NCBI GenBank assembly: GCA_021030905.1
Contig: JAGFMI010000002.1
Span: 2,790,001-2,854,000 of the forward strand
From: Pyrenula massariospora
Taxonomy: Eukaryota > Ascomycota > Eurotiomycetes > Pyrenulales > Pyrenulaceae
DNA: 64,000 nt
Direction of reading: 5' to 3'
Position 1 is the stretch's first letter. Each line of letters opens with the position of its first letter. The notes under the pieces are model-generated. The model was not told the origin of the DNA and did no database searches. It saw nothing but the letters and a program-made list of their open reading frames with translations. The position numbers and the translations under genes were made by a program. Positions 43,310-56,279 of the stretch are shown here, in pieces.

Positions 43310-45514
43310 ACTGGATGATTCCGACTTGATCGGCCAAGGCTACGTCGTCCGCGAAGAAATTGAAGATTTGGATGTTTGCTCTTCACTGAGGCAAACGGAA
43401 ATCAGGTGTAGAGGTTGTGTGATCCCACGCGGTTCTGGGTCTGGGTACGAGTCGGGCTTTTGCCGGGAGAGTGAGACTAATGGCGAGGAAGTGAAAGAAA
43501 GTTGAACGTTTGCGGTTTTAGCTTGCCATGTTTCGCATACTTCCCATCACCGACGGATGCTCGCACAGAAGGTTGCACAAAACCAGTTTGTGTTTTCAGG
43601 TGGGAATTATGTCGATATCCGGTGATCGCTTCCTGCTTTGCAACATTATTCGGTATTGCTCTGCCCTGAGACTGGGCCGCGCTCCAAATTGCCATGGCAA
43701 TCAGTTGAGACTGCTGCCTCTCACGAAAACATGACCGTATTTTAATCTTCTCACACTGCGAGAACGTCCCCACTCGGTTACTTGACTACCACAGTCAAGT
43801 CTGACACAAGCCATCGACACGGCTCGGTCGCAGCCTTCTCACGGTGAACTTATCTCGACCATTCAACGTCATCCGCATCTGCTGTCACAATTGTCGTGCA
43901 TAGAGGTTGATGGAATACCGTGCTAGACACATTAGACTAGCTTAACCTTTTTTCGCTTTACAAAGCTCTGTCGATTTCAACCTTCTGCCCGTCATGGAGA
44001 GGTAGCTAGTCCAATTGACGGAGCAGCTGAGAAGTTCGGAAAAATCTTTGCCGACACGTTCCCCGCAGATAGCCGGCTGTTTAGTTAGTAGAAGAGGACG
44101 AGGTCAATATCAGATAACGATAGCGAGATTTATATCAAGCCACAGTTAAGTCTAAGCACCACGACATTATCAGTGCCCAGTCTTTACTTTCTAGTAAAGA
44201 TCATCAGACGCTCGGAATCCACGAGCACCTAAACCCCGCGAGCTCCTATGTCTACTCCGGTCCTCATCGGAACGGCGTGAGGGATATGTGTGAGGAAGGG
44301 TTCAAAAGCAGGAAAATCTTTTGATATTGGTTGTTTCTAAGCTACGGTGATCCCAACAACGGTTTGGATGGTGAGTTTGCAAACCCATCCTATAACGACT
44401 TGCCGAGCCCGCTTCCGAGTCGCGATATGCCGTTTCGGGGACCATGTCACATGCTGTGCATGTGGAAAATGTCATTCTATGTCCGAGAGTCACGACGAGC
44501 ATGAGAATTATAATCGTGTGACAACCATATTGAAGGTCAAGACTGGTCTTGATTTATAAGATTGGACTCACCACGAAGGCAAAACCTTTAAACCTAGACA
44601 GCAGACATACCATCCAAGTAATGAAAGACCCAGCTGCTCCAAGAGGCTAAACAGCTTTGCTGCTAGTTCTAGACGTGCCCGTACCGCCGTCACAACTACC
44701 TCCTTCGCCCGAACCATTGTCCACCATATACGTCACCAAATCTTGAGAGCTGTCCCACAAAAAGCGGAAAGTGGTTCGAAGGTTCACTATGAGACAGGAG
44801 TTCATTCTCAGACGGGCAGAAATCTTCACTCTTTCCCACATTCCCCAACATTCATCTCACTCCATCAACAGAAATAGCCCAGTATCGCCTTCTGCCGCTC
44901 CGGACCACTCCGAAGTGCCAGGTACTGTAAAATCGCTTTGGTGCTTTATCTTTTGCTAGGTACTTGGTCATATCTCGTTCGACAAGCCAAATTTGAAGAG
45001 TGCGTTTAGGAGCCTTAGATATATAGAGACGGCCATATTAAAGAGCTAGAGCCAGGGCTAAAATAGCGCTGGCCGGTTCTTCGGATGATCATTCGCAAAG
45101 CGCCAATCACATGTTCTTGTCAGAGGAAACCTAGCAACACACGCCCTCGCTAAGTTCCCTAAGACTGACGTATAAGATCGCTACAGATACTGCAGCGGAA
45201 AGACATGAAGGGCAGAAGATATGAAGGGGGTAAATGGAACGAGTGCTTGTAGCGTACCTAGGGGCAGAAAACCAACGCTAAGGTCGTGGTAGGCAGATGG
45301 AAGGTGTTTGTTAATTACGGTGTCAGGCGTCTCCTGTGGCACTCGGCAGAGAGGATTACAGCAAAGAATTGACCCGCGCAAAAAGAAGTCATAAAAATGT
45401 GCCACACGAGTGGACTCACATGTTTCGTTAATTGATGACGTTCCCATAGAGTAGGATGGTTCTCGGCGGTTTGGTCCCGATTGGTCAGGCGGTGCAACGT
45501 CTACTTACCTAGAA

Positions 45515-45540
45515 ACCTTACCTGAGGTACCTTAGGTACA
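45515..45540. repeat. Near-palindrome of ACCT/AGGT units
   Basis: The sequence here (cctta cctgaggtac cttaggta) is nearly self-complementary around GGTACC, with one mismatched pair. Motifs of this kind recur in intergenic DNA of several filamentous ascomycetes. No function is claimed. Confidence 0.6.
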
Positions 45541-46166
45541 TTCCAGGCGTGAGGACATGACAATACACAGTACCATTCCTACGTTCCATTTACGGCTCTG
45601 GGCAAAGACTGATTTTGGCGCAGAGGCGTGACAGAAAATGTTACGGCTCAGGACTGGGCGGAAACAGCGATGTGGCCAGAACAAGCCAACGTCTTGGTTG
45701 ACGAGGCTACAACGCGCGTAGGCGAAATCCACCCCAGCCAGCCTATTAGCGTCGCTATTCAGCCCTGCCTTGTCAATTTGATAGAATTCCTGGAAATTGC
45801 CCAGTAGTCGTGAGGTATATGAGCTTCGTAAGACAGAGGCTTTGAACATTAGGGTGGTGATGTCGATAATGGATAGATATCTTTCACCAAGTGGTTACAT
45901 GCAGTGACTAAGTGAAATATCGAATTTTTCACCAATGCAAATAAGTTGTGCAACACTCTTCAGGATGATCGGTGATAGTGACCACTGTTGCCTAGAAATA
46001 CAAATTGGTCCACTTTTACTTGTGAAACATCAGGACTGCCTACAAATACCACTTCAGAGCCCTGCACTCGAGTCTTTCTTTTCTTCGCACAGCTTCTCCT
46101 CGCACATCATCTCCAGCTTACTCGAATCTTTCCACTACTAATTTCTATAGTGCACACAACCTGGTG

Positions 46167-46221
46167 AGTTCCAAGGCGTACGAGAGCTAAAGAGTTCTAT
46201 GGCGCGTAGGAGCTAAAGAGC
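46167..46221. repeat. Imperfect ~27-bp tandem duplication
   Basis: Two adjacent similar units, each of the form ggcgta-gagctaaagag followed by t/c variants, lie about 60 bp upstream of the decayed gene. Seen by eye; a small duplication only. Confidence 0.5.
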
Positions 46222-46284
46222 TCCAGAAGTCTTTGCCCATTCGACCTTCCACGATCCATCGGATCCTACCTGTGATTTGAGACC

Positions 46285-48458
46285 ATGGAGACAAGGAACT
46301 CCAAGAGAGTGAAGGTCAAGCCTCCAAGTCCCTCCATGGGCACTACCCCGATTGCTGCCGCGGCTGAAGGCCTCCTTGACTCATCTCCTCTCACGGAGCC
46401 TCCGCCTTCTGGAGAAAATGAGGAGCTTTAGAGGGCTAATGAGGCAGAAGTAGAGAGCATCTCAGCTTGAGATCCCTCCGTTAGCGTTCCGTCAATGTTT
46501 GTCGCCCTTGCTTTCAAGTCTGAAATGGTTGCTTCGGAGCCAGTCGCTGACCCAAATGACAGATCTCCGTCGACGGTGGTAATCCACGAAGGTAGCCAAG
46601 TCGATGCTGATCCAGACCTCCAGGCTTCTGGATCCGGCGACGACCGATAGATACTCCCTTTAGCCCTAGAAAGCTGTTCCATTATTCAATGTCATTCGTA
46701 GTATGTGTGACATTCTGTCAAAACCAGGTAGCGTGGGACGAGCGCTCACCCGATTCTCCTCCTGAGCCTTCTGCGAATGAATCATCTCCTCAGCCCAAGA
46801 TACCCAGCGGCGATAACAACATTTCTTACGGTCTTTAGCGCTGGACATTGCAGCTGAACCGTAAGTATCTCGATCGTCAAGGATGCAGGCGCTACCTCAT
46901 TTACCAAATAGGCGACTAATAAGCTCATACAGGTTGTCTGGTCTCCCAAAATGCCTGTCTCACGATCACATCAACTCGATATTCTTTACCTAAGCGAGAC
47001 CCCTGACACATCTCCGGCCGCAGTGCGATATGAAATTCCCGATTCCGACAAGACAAGTGGCATCATTGAGTTAAGTTCGTCGGAGAACTTGATGTCTATC
47101 TCTCTCTAGCCTGGCAGCCGGTAAACAGCTTGGAGTCCACGAGCTGTCTCACTCAGATGAGAATTCGTTCGTGGTCGATCTCTTGGGCTCAGCGCCGGTT
47201 ATCCAAGCTTTGGTGAGCATCCACCTGCTTGGATCACAATAGTGATCACACCGATACGCCGCCAGAAATACTCAGCTCATCTCTCTCGACACACCTGCGT
47301 AAAGGCCGAGATAATAATACTACGACAGCAACATTCGAGCTTCTTGATTTCCGACGCTGTTACCGCGTCGAATGAGCCTGTCGGTGCTGATGTCGATGAT
47401 GCAACGATATCGAACGAGAGTTCTAAATACGACAACGACACTGTGCAGGATGACGGCTGAGATCTGATGAAGTCACTCAAAATGACAGGGCTAATGAGCC
47501 TCCTTAATCTGACAGCAGCTTGCCCACCGGCGCTGCTTGTGAGCTCGTTGGCTCGAGCTAGGCCTGCGATCCTCAGTTCCAGGTAAGTCCACCACCGCAC
47601 CGCGAAGAGAACGTGTTTGGAAAATTGACCGGCTGACCAAGTCCCAGGTTGCTGACAGTTTGAGCCGCGACGCTCCACGCCAGCCGACCGAACCTGTCCG
47701 ACCGCATGGTTATTGTATGACTTGGTTGCTCGCGGTTGCCGCAGGATCGTAAGTCCCGGCATCACACCGGTCAACCCCGTCCAGCGTGCTGACCAGACGG
47801 GTATCGGGTCCTTACCCCAGAACGGCAGTAGATCGGTTGGATCTGCTAGAAAGATGATCGTGTGCTAGTAGGTGTGTCCGCTGTATTACGCACGCTGGAT
47901 AGTGAGGCTGACCCGAACTAGTTGCCGCGTCAATTGAACGCCTCTGTGCGGCTGCTCCTTGACATGGCCGAGGCGGTTGTGGACGAACACAGACGTTTCT
48001 GCCGGGATCGGGCCCGTCCACGGGAACACCACATTGCCATGCTTGAGTTGATGGAAGTGAAGAAGCTGGTGAGGCGCCTCCTCCAACGCAAGTGCCAAGC
48101 TTCGGTGCTACCGCGGATCGAACCGTTGTATGCGGCCAGCCACTTCAGACGCGCCTTCATCTTCGACGACGACGACGCGACTGAATTGCTGCAAGCTCTC
48201 CGCACCCACAGCTGCGCCGACCACATGGAAGCCTTCGCAATGCAGATGATGGGAGACTGCAACGGAGAGGCGTGCGACTTTTGCGCTGAAGGCGGGGAGG
48301 GCATCACCACACCGTTCTTTGCCAAATGCATCAGCGTCACGGACTTGGGGAGCAACCGCGCCAACTACAAGTCCGCGAGCAAAACCTGCAATTTCGGCGG
48401 CTCTTCGGACGGCTACCGGCCTCTGTACTCCGGAGTCAACCAGGGTATTGTGTCTTGA
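46285..48458 (+). pseudogene. Decayed multi-exon gene, DUF3716-like C-terminus
   Basis: Starting at the ATG at 46285, a Ser/Pro/Glu-rich coding-like frame runs on for about 120 codons but is cut by three in-frame stops (TAG 46429, TGA 46468, TAG 46648). All three could derive from CAG or CGA codons by C-to-T change. Further coding-like pieces follow (about 46950-47110, 47350-47460), also ending in stops. The last piece (47922-48458, after a TAG-ending acceptor-like site) is open for 178 codons and carries CNGEACDFC, TPFFAKCI and TCNF, a Cys spacing like the fungal DUF3716 domain (a CxxC, PF..C, CANC pattern) in which the expected CANC reads RANY. I call it a pseudogene; an expressed remnant of the last exon is possible. 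Domain assignment is tentative. Confidence 0.5.
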
Positions 48459-49729
48459 GGAGATCAAGTGGATTGAAATCTTGGCGAATGGTTCAAATTT
48501 CTCCGCTGCACAGCGCGTCTGATTCATTACATAGGTAAAAAATCAAAAATCACGATCAAAGCTCCATGGATTTTACTTCGTAAACGCTCAACGTCGCCTT
48601 TGTTGATCAGGTCAGATCGATGAGAGTGACATCAAACTGTCGACGCTGAAATGTGGAACCAGTCTGGTTCAAGCGTCCAAATCTTTTCTCCACTGTATTC
48701 GTAGACGGGTTCATTCTGGAAATAAGAAAATGAATTCGTCATCGAAGATAGCATTAATGTGAACAAGTCCAGCCAGAAAATAAATACGCTCGTCACCCTT
48801 CATAGGCTTGATGGTGGTATGAGGGAGAAGCACTCTGGAAAAAAAGGAGCAAGATTTATCGTACTGTTAAATCAACTGGGAAGGTAAACACCAGACTTCA
48901 AATCACCAAATGATTTGAAGACATAGAAGGGATGGACAGGTGCATGTATAGATGGGAGTTTACGGTATCAACGTGTTTTCTTTGTAGCCTTCTTCGTAGC
49001 CGTGATCACGAACGGTAACGGGAGGATTGCAGATATGATACTGCGAAGGCTTCGGATAACTGTGCAAATATTCCACTCTTTGACTTTACTCGCTGTATTT
49101 GTGGTGTTGTAGCCTGAATCAGAGGTATGATAGTTATAATCGCTGTAGCGGTAGATCGGGTCGGTTAGGCCGGTTCCAGCATGAGGCATGTCCCTGCTTA
49201 TCCCTTTAGGTTAGGAAGATGCCTCTCTTGCGTAAGATGTGCTAGTATTTGTCTCGAGTAAACTCCCAGCTATTCGACCCGTCAAGACTTTGGCACAATT
49301 TCGAGATTTCGGACCCGTTTATTGGAACGTCTTCTAACACTTGCTCTTCTTGGGAAAAGTGCATATCAAACGCCCGGCTTGCTGTATAAGAGGGAGCCGA
49401 AGGCCTTGTGGTTGTTTGGGTATTGGCTTGAGCCGATTTGTCATTGTGCGGGTGAGAAGGGATCATATGGCTATTTGCATGTGGCTTTAGCAGCTCAATC
49501 TTCTTCAGCAGCCTGGATCTGAGGGAGAGATATGGAGAGAGATGAAGGAGGCCGAGTTGGCACCTTTTCTCAGAACCGAGAACCCAGCCGATCGATAAGC
49601 TGGATGGCAATTTAGCTTGAAAAGCGAGTACCTCCTACAAGTTTTATGTAGAAAAGATCTTAATACTGCAATCTAAACACAGAGATGCGAAAAACTTAAA
49701 CGCCAGTTTCGGCCTCCTCCCCCCTCCCT
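48459..49729. other. Gene-free stretch
   Basis: About 1.27 kb between the decayed gene and the MFS gene, somewhat AT-rich. Only short overlapping frames; nothing recognised. Confidence 0.45.
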
Positions 49730-51428
49730 CTATTGTGGTCTCAGCGCTCCCGCCTCAAACGTACCCCAGCGACCGTGCAGATACTGCCGGACTTTCTTTC
49801 CCCAGAATGCCACTGGTAGTCCGACTCCACCAGCCACAAGAATCAAGCCTGCAATTTCAAGGTTCGTCTTGAGATATCCCTGAGCCGGCAACCAGCGTGG
49901 GAGAACAAAGCTGATCATGGCAAAGCTGACCACGTAGCTTAGGCCTCCAACGACGACTAGAGCAGGCGCGGCCCATCGTGGAAAGGCTTCCGTAACCCAC
50001 ACCGTGTTCGCAGCGCCAGAAGCAGCGTAGCTAAATCCGTTGAGGCCGTATGCGACGTAGATCCAGATCCAATGCCACTTGAGCTCGGCAGCGAGGCCAA
50101 AAAGTGCGCAGCTTCCGGCGCCGGTAAGAACGGGTAGGATAAAGGTAGGGAGATAATATTCTGCATGGCGGAAACCAGCGTTGCGCATCGTAAGGCGACG
50201 AGTGATTCTTGCCATGAGAATACCGTGCGGCCAGGCGAGGATGTTTCCGACGGCTGCAGCGAGGTTGACAAGGGCAATGGAACGGGGCGGGAAATTGTAA
50301 GGGGGACTCCGCAAGATAAAGGAGAAGCTGCCACCGATGGACATCATGCCACCAAAGTTTGCGGCATTGAGGAGGGTGATCCAGAAGACGAGTGGGTTGC
50401 AGAGGCAAAGGACAATCTGGGGGTAACAGGCGGCTGTAGACTTCCATTCGCCGGGTTTGTGGCCCCAGAAATTTAGTCGATCGAGGACCTTCTGTAAGCC
50501 GGACTTAGGCGGCGCAATGGGTGTTACCTTTCCGCCGGGGACTTCATCCCAGTTTTCGTAGATGTGTACTTTCTCTGCGCCTGTCTGAACTAAAACCCGC
50601 CCGTCGTACGCCACGGGCGGACGGTGGAAAAAGGTCTCGGGGAAGAATAAGAGCATGAGCACAGATGCCGTGAGACACACAGTAGACCAAGTCCAATAGA
50701 ATGGACGCCAATTGAGATCTGAGCCAATCACTTCGGGGACAATCGCCAACACCAACAGGTTGATGGTGCCAGGGATCCCCCAGAACTGAGCAATGGCTTG
50801 TTGCCGTTCGTGAATGAAAGTCATGTCGATGATAATACACAGCATCTGTTCTCATTCTTAGCACAAGCAAGGACGGATCAAGGCTAAATTCACCAGACTC
50901 AAGATGCTACCCGCTGCTAGACCTTGAAGGCATATAGCTCCAAGTAGCTGATGGAAGGTTCGCGCCGAGGCTGCCCACGTCGTTCCAAGAGTGAGTAACA
51001 CGGTGCAGAAGATGGAGACAGGTCTTCGCCCCAGAGACAGAGAGAGTGGCACCCAGATAAAAGCACCAATGCCGAGCATGAGGGTTGGAGCTGTAAGTAG
51101 AACGTCTAGCGTGAATAGTGCTCGATCCTTTTGACGAAATTAGCAAACAAACAAATCTATACGCGGAGTTGGGTTTGGATTGTCGCACCGAGAGATCCCT
51201 ATCCGCGGCGAAAGCTCTGATCTTTGAGCCTGGAACTATGACGAGTACGATTCCGGCAACGTAGAAGAGCATCAAGGAGACTTTGGCCAGTAGTCGCTTC
51301 CTGCTGCTCCATCCCAGAGGGTCATTTGGGGAGCTGCTCGGAATTGGTAGCCGAAGCATTTTTCCATTTGATGATATAAGGTATACAGTGCCTGGTAGGT
51401 CCGATTCATCATACCGCGACGAAGCCAT
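49730..51428 (-). CDS. MFS transporter, fungal drug/metabolite type
   Basis: Three exons on the minus strand, 51428-51189, 51127-50894 and 50845-49730, give 529 aa. Introns are 61 bp (GTGCGA..AAG, branch GCTAATT) and 48 bp (GTGAAT..CAG), both phase 0. Visible parts: a cytosolic head of about 50 residues with DPLGWSSRKRLLAK before helix 1, the MFS loop 2-3 signature region (PLSLSLGRRP), FHERQQ-like FIHERQQA in loop 4-5, LNWRPFYW at helix 6, a long charged central loop (about 240-300) and six further helices. The DPLGW head and overall length are typical of fungal DHA-type proton antiporters that export toxins or metabolites. It may serve the P450/methyltransferase genes further right, but it is 3 kb from the nearest of them. 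Confidence 0.88.
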
Positions 51429-54400
51429 TGTGGGAGCCAGATGATGAAATAGCGAAAGTCAAGGAAACAAAGATGAGAATTCTTGAGAGGCCCGAAAGCC
51501 CCAAACTGGAAGGCTGGAGGCCGTGAGAATGACATGGCCGTTATATACTGACCATAGAGGATACCTTCGTGCTTGCTCGACCTCGTGAAGAGTTTCGGGT
51601 GTGTGGGTAACGCGGTCTGAAGCGTATCCCAAGCCCCTTTTTTGACTTCAGCGGAAGTCGTCGGGGTGAACAAAGTCACTTTCGACTTTGCGAACGCTTC
51701 AGAATTGGGCTAGATCTCAGAATAACCCTTGAGAGTTCGAGGCTGTGCCCAAGGAAGAGCGCTGCTTCGCGAACATCAACCCTAGGCCCATGCACCGCAC
51801 AACAGGCCTCTTGCTGGCCTGTTGCTAGGCGGCTGAAACGGTGCAGGAAACTCTGTCGATCAATCAATCAACGCTAACTTCATTTGTTGAGTGCGCAAGA
51901 ACTACCTGTTTGGCCAGCAGTAGATGTGAAGAGAAGATTAGACCCTGTTCCTCAGACAAGCACGAAGCGCTCTTAGTAGTCGAGAAGCTATCATTCCAGG
52001 TCTACATTGTATTCATATTACCCACCCGGAATTTAACACTCTTTCGCGCCGACCGCACTGCCAACTATTCACGAAAAAGGAGAACTGTCTGAACGACGAT
52101 ATCCCCAGGTGCATGTTCTCCCAAAGCAGCTTTTAAGTTTGGTAATCTCTTTCTTGCACCCTCCTTACTTGTACAGCTGCTGCTCTTATTGAACTCTGTC
52201 CTAACGTCATGTTTCACGGCAAGAACCCGGCCGGAAAGGCACGCGAGCGGCACCCGAAAGTCAAGTGAGCGATCTTTGCAGGGTTATGCCTGTAGCCGGG
52301 GGTCTCAGATCCCAGTATCTGCGGGAGTACCTAGTCGTGCTTTCGTTGAATTCATGGAGAAAGACCCGCATTGACCTGGCTACACTACACATGAGTCTAC
52401 AGCGTGACCCTAGAATGGGAGCATGGTGAGTAATCTTGGCTTATGATAATGTGCGCCGCCCTGACATGAGGCGGTTGGCCTGCAGGCATGACGGAAAACT
52501 CTGTCCCTCACTACAGCCTCACCGTCTCACCAACCAGGTGCGGAGAGGAGAACGTACGTACCGCCTTGGCGCAAGACATGTCCTACGATACAGCGGAGAT
52601 CTGATTATTCCCTAATGACTGTGACACGCAGAGGGTTGGAGCCGATTCTCTCTTGTTCGCACACCGACCATAGCAATGTTTTAAAGGCGCTCTGATGCTG
52701 CTGGTATCATGACAGACGTGTGAGCATCGGAAGATTTAGGTGGAACCACGGAAACACTTGGATACTTGGAGAGTTTGACGCCTTTCATGCCAACCCCAGA
52801 TGGCTTAAGCAGCACCAAGCCCGCTGGCTCCGCTCGTAAAGCATTCCTTGCATCACTCCGGCATATCTCGTGAGTTGTCTTGAGTTGTCTTGGGTCAAGA
52901 TTGCAAAATATGATTCGACTTCGTACCCTTTCGCAGGCAAGGCAAAGCGAGGGTGCAGATGGCGCGACTCATCTGAGTATCACCTTGCATTCTTCATTCT
53001 AAAGCACAGTATAGAGGACGTCTCAAGAGATCGACGATGCCTTTTAGGCTGTTGTGGTAAGGGGCGGTTCATGTCCAGTAATTCTCGAATCGACGACCGC
53101 GCGTCGGGGATCCGAAAAACGAGCAAGAGGTTGGTTTGATGAGGAGTTTGATTAAATTATGCGGCCCGCTTCGGCTCGAAAACTAATCCAACACATCAGC
53201 CGATGAAGCTTGGGATCAGTCGTCAGATTCGAGTGCCAAGTACCTTGGATACCGTCAATGTCTCCCCGTCCCCTCTGTCGTGAGAGCGGTATCGACTAGT
53301 TTCACGGTCTCGATCCGCTTGTTGGCTTGCGCGTCTTCTTCCACATATCCAAATGTTTATGCTACGGACTAATCCTACAAACAAGGCTGTCTGTGCTAGG
53401 GTGAGGTCCCATAATGAATTGGGTTTAGTATCTGCTGCGCGTGGTCAGGGTGTGGCGTTGCGAGACGTGAGGTCGAACAGGTCGGGGAAGAGGTCTTATG
53501 CGAGGTTGCTGTCGTGTATGATACGAAGTACGGTTGCTCAAAGCATTTATCCAAAGCTTCCTGGATGCATCTCATCTCGAGACAAGCTTTCGAAGGGTTT
53601 GCACAGGAGACTTGCCAATGAACTGCCGGGACAACAAAACTCCGATGGTTTTCGGTTGCACAGCCTTAAAGACCGCCTGTACTCATAGAGTTGCACAGAT
53701 CTACCACCGCACTTGAAACTGTTTTGGAGGGCCCTCTGGAGTATGCTTGACAAGCATAGCAGCCTCTTTGGGTTTTCCCAAGTCTCATCTGGTATTCGGG
53801 GGAGGGCGATGCCGACCTTTTGAAGCCCGGTCCTCCTGCTTAGCGACTGGCAAATGAAACAATTGTCTGTCTTTATGACAAACTTACCGATTATTGAACG
53901 GCCATAGAAAGTTCTGGCGTTCTTTCAACATAAAGAGATACTACATTAATCTGTTCGAGGTGGTGTGTTGTTCCTCGGCTTCCCTGCCTGCCATGCGCGG
54001 TCTTTCAGCTTACGCAACGAAATAGGCTATTGCGCTGTGTTGTTCCCCATCCATTTCGTATGTGCCACTTCATTGGCATTATCGTTACTCCAGTTATTCT
54101 TTGTTCAAATATCCAAGTGGGCCTATTTCTAGATCCGCCCATTCCTTTGCTCTGCACCAAGCGCGTCAGGCCTCATAAGACACCACCAAATTACTCACTA
54201 TTCTCTATCCGTTTCATATTCACCTGTCCCTGCCCTCACCAAGTTGGCTGAATTCCATCGCCGCGGTACGAACCACGCGGTCCCCCCGCGCCGTCACGCT
54301 ACTGCGAGGCTAAGTTGCGGCTTGATGCACGCCTCTCGTCGGGACAGCATCGCACCAATACCTCCAATCTTTTCGTATCCTAAAAAGATGACTAAATTCG

Positions 54401-54540
54401 CCTTTTAGCTTCGATCGGAAACAGCACATCAATCTGCTCGTTGCTCTTGCTTGGAAGTCGCCGCCGCCACAAATCTATTTGATAAGACCCCGCTGACAAC
54501 TCTAAATGTCTCTCCGTCATGCTTTTGTCGAGACTCAGTC
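51429..54540. other. Gene-free stretch
   Basis: About 3.1 kb between the MFS gene (-) and the P450 gene (+), divergent. Open frames are short (110 codons or fewer) and overlap on both strands. No repeat family or transposase recognised. It includes both promoters. Confidence 0.45.
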
Positions 54541-56052
54541 ATGGCACTCTGGAGCTCCGAGACGATTTTAGTCATCACTCTCTTTCTCACTGCTTATGTG
54601 TTTGGGTTGGGTATCTATCGACTGTACTTTAGCCCACTGGCAAAGTTTCCCGGACCTCGAGTCGCTGCACTTACTCTCTGGTATGAGTTCTACCACGATG
54701 TTGTCCGCGGTGGGCAATATGAATTTGAGATTTCAGCGATGCACGAAAGATACGGGCCCATCGTGCGGATCAATCCTCATCAACTTCATATTGATGATTC
54801 TGATTACCACGACACGCTCTATCCAGGTACCAGCTCTCCCTACAAGATCGACAAGTGGCCTTGGGAAATGAAACAATTCGGCAATGCAAGATCTGCTTTC
54901 GGCTCGTCTCCCCATGAGCTTCACCGTCTAAGACGATCCGCTGTTGCTCCGCTTTTCTCGAAACGTTCCATTTACCAGCTTAGTTCTCTCGTGCAGAAGT
55001 ATGTAGACGATCTCATCACGCGGCTAAGTGAATTTCGAGGATCGCAAACCCCGGTTAATCTCATCAATGCTTATTCCGCCCTCACTGGAGACGTCATATC
55101 CGACTACTGCTTTGGAGCCTCGTCGGGATTTCTTGAAGACAAGGATTTCTCACCATACTGGCACAAGGTGATCCACGACTTTGGAGAAATGGGACACACG
55201 GCAAAGCACTTTGGTTTCCTCATGCCAATGATGGAATCGATCCCGCCAGCGCTAGCTGCCAAATTATACCCTGAAATGGCTGCAATCATCGAGGTCAACA
55301 GATTGATCGCGGGGCAGATAGAACGGGTAAAGGAAGAAAAATCGATGCCAGATTCGAAGGCCTCACACCGAACCATATTCCATGAGATACTCGAAAGCGA
55401 CCTCCCAACTCCGGAGAAGTCGGTCCGTCGTCTCCGAGACGAGGGAAACGTGTTCATGACCGCCGGAACCGGCACGACCGCTGACACATTGTCAATTACC
55501 AGCTTCTACATTCTCAGCAATCCGCATATCCTGCAGCAGCTCCTGAACGATCTCAAGCTGGCCAGGCAGGAACATGGCACGCTGCAGCTACAACACCTGG
55601 AACAAATCCCTTACCTCACCGCCGTCATCAAAGAAGGTCTTCGCCATTCCCATGGCGTATGCCAGCGACTCTCTCGAGTCTTCCCCAACCATGAGCTCCA
55701 ATTCCGCGATTGGGTGATCCCTGCGGGAACACCTGTTTGTATGAGCCCTTGGATCACCCACACCGACCCTACCAACTTTCCCGAGCCAAGTAAATTCATT
55801 CCCGAGCGATGGCTAGACACCCAGAAGCTGGACAAGTATATTGTGGCATGGGGCAAAGGTACTCGACAGTGCGTTGGAATCAACCTTGCGTGGGCGGAAC
55901 TGTACCTGGCGCTTGCCGCCATTTTTGGAGGAGAGCATGGGTTCGAGTTTGAGCTTTTTGAGACAGATGTCTCGGATGTGAGGATGACTAGGGACAAATT
56001 TGTCGTTGGGGTTAAGGATGATTCTAAGGGAGTCAGGGTCCTGGTTAAGTGA
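54541..56052 (+). CDS. Cytochrome P450 monooxygenase
   Basis: Intronless, 503 aa from the ATG at 54541. The frame is open upstream to 54451 but without an ATG. One N-terminal membrane helix (about 8-28), then the proline-rich hinge FPGPR, as in microsomal fungal P450s. I-helix AGTGTT (308-313) with the oxygen-binding Thr, K-helix ExxR at 365-368 (EGLR), a PERW motif and the heme loop WGKGTRQCVG with Cys444. The usual Phe at the start of the heme loop is Trp437, an uncommon but tolerated change. The N-terminal region (YFSPLAKFPGP.. YGPIVRINPHQLHI) resembles CYP58/CYP65/trichodiene-oxygenase-like families of secondary metabolism. Expected: NADPH-dependent hydroxylation at the ER. Convergent with the chitinase gene (227 bp apart). 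Confidence 0.93.
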   Translation: MALWSSETILVITLFLTAYVFGLGIYRLYFSPLAKFPGPRVAALTLWYEFYHDVVRGGQYEFEISAMHERYGPIVRINPHQLHIDDSDYHDTLYPGTSSPYKIDKWPWEMKQFGNARSAFGSSPHELHRLRRSAVAPLFSKRSIYQLSSLVQKYVDDLITRLSEFRGSQTPVNLINAYSALTGDVISDYCFGASSGFLEDKDFSPYWHKVIHDFGEMGHTAKHFGFLMPMMESIPPALAAKLYPEMAAIIEVNRLIAGQIERVKEEKSMPDSKASHRTIFHEILESDLPTPEKSVRRLRDEGNVFMTAGTGTTADTLSITSFYILSNPHILQQLLNDLKLARQEHGTLQLQHLEQIPYLTAVIKEGLRHSHGVCQRLSRVFPNHELQFRDWVIPAGTPVCMSPWITHTDPTNFPEPSKFIPERWLDTQKLDKYIVAWGKGTRQCVGINLAWAELYLALAAIFGGEHGFEFELFETDVSDVRMTRDKFVVGVKDDSKGVRVLVK

Positions 56053-56279
56053 TGCCGTTCTAAGGCGCAAAGTTAAGGTAAGCTCAGAATTTACGTACAT
56101 GAACCTAATAAACATTGGTCGTGGAAAAGTTTTCGTACAAGGTGTATCATAGGAGTCGAGCAACAAATATCCTTGCCGTGCATACCACTCCCGGTAAACA
56201 TGAAGATCGCAGTACTTTCGAGACGAACAAAGAATGGTCGACCATACAACGCCGATCCAATGCAAGGGTGTCAGAATCA

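Larger units (their letters stand above)
43310..46284. other. Gene-free stretch
   Basis: About 3 kb without a supportable gene. It contains a near-palindrome at about 45515-45540 and a short imperfect tandem duplication at about 46167-46221, both listed separately. No transposon ORF seen. Confidence 0.45.
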
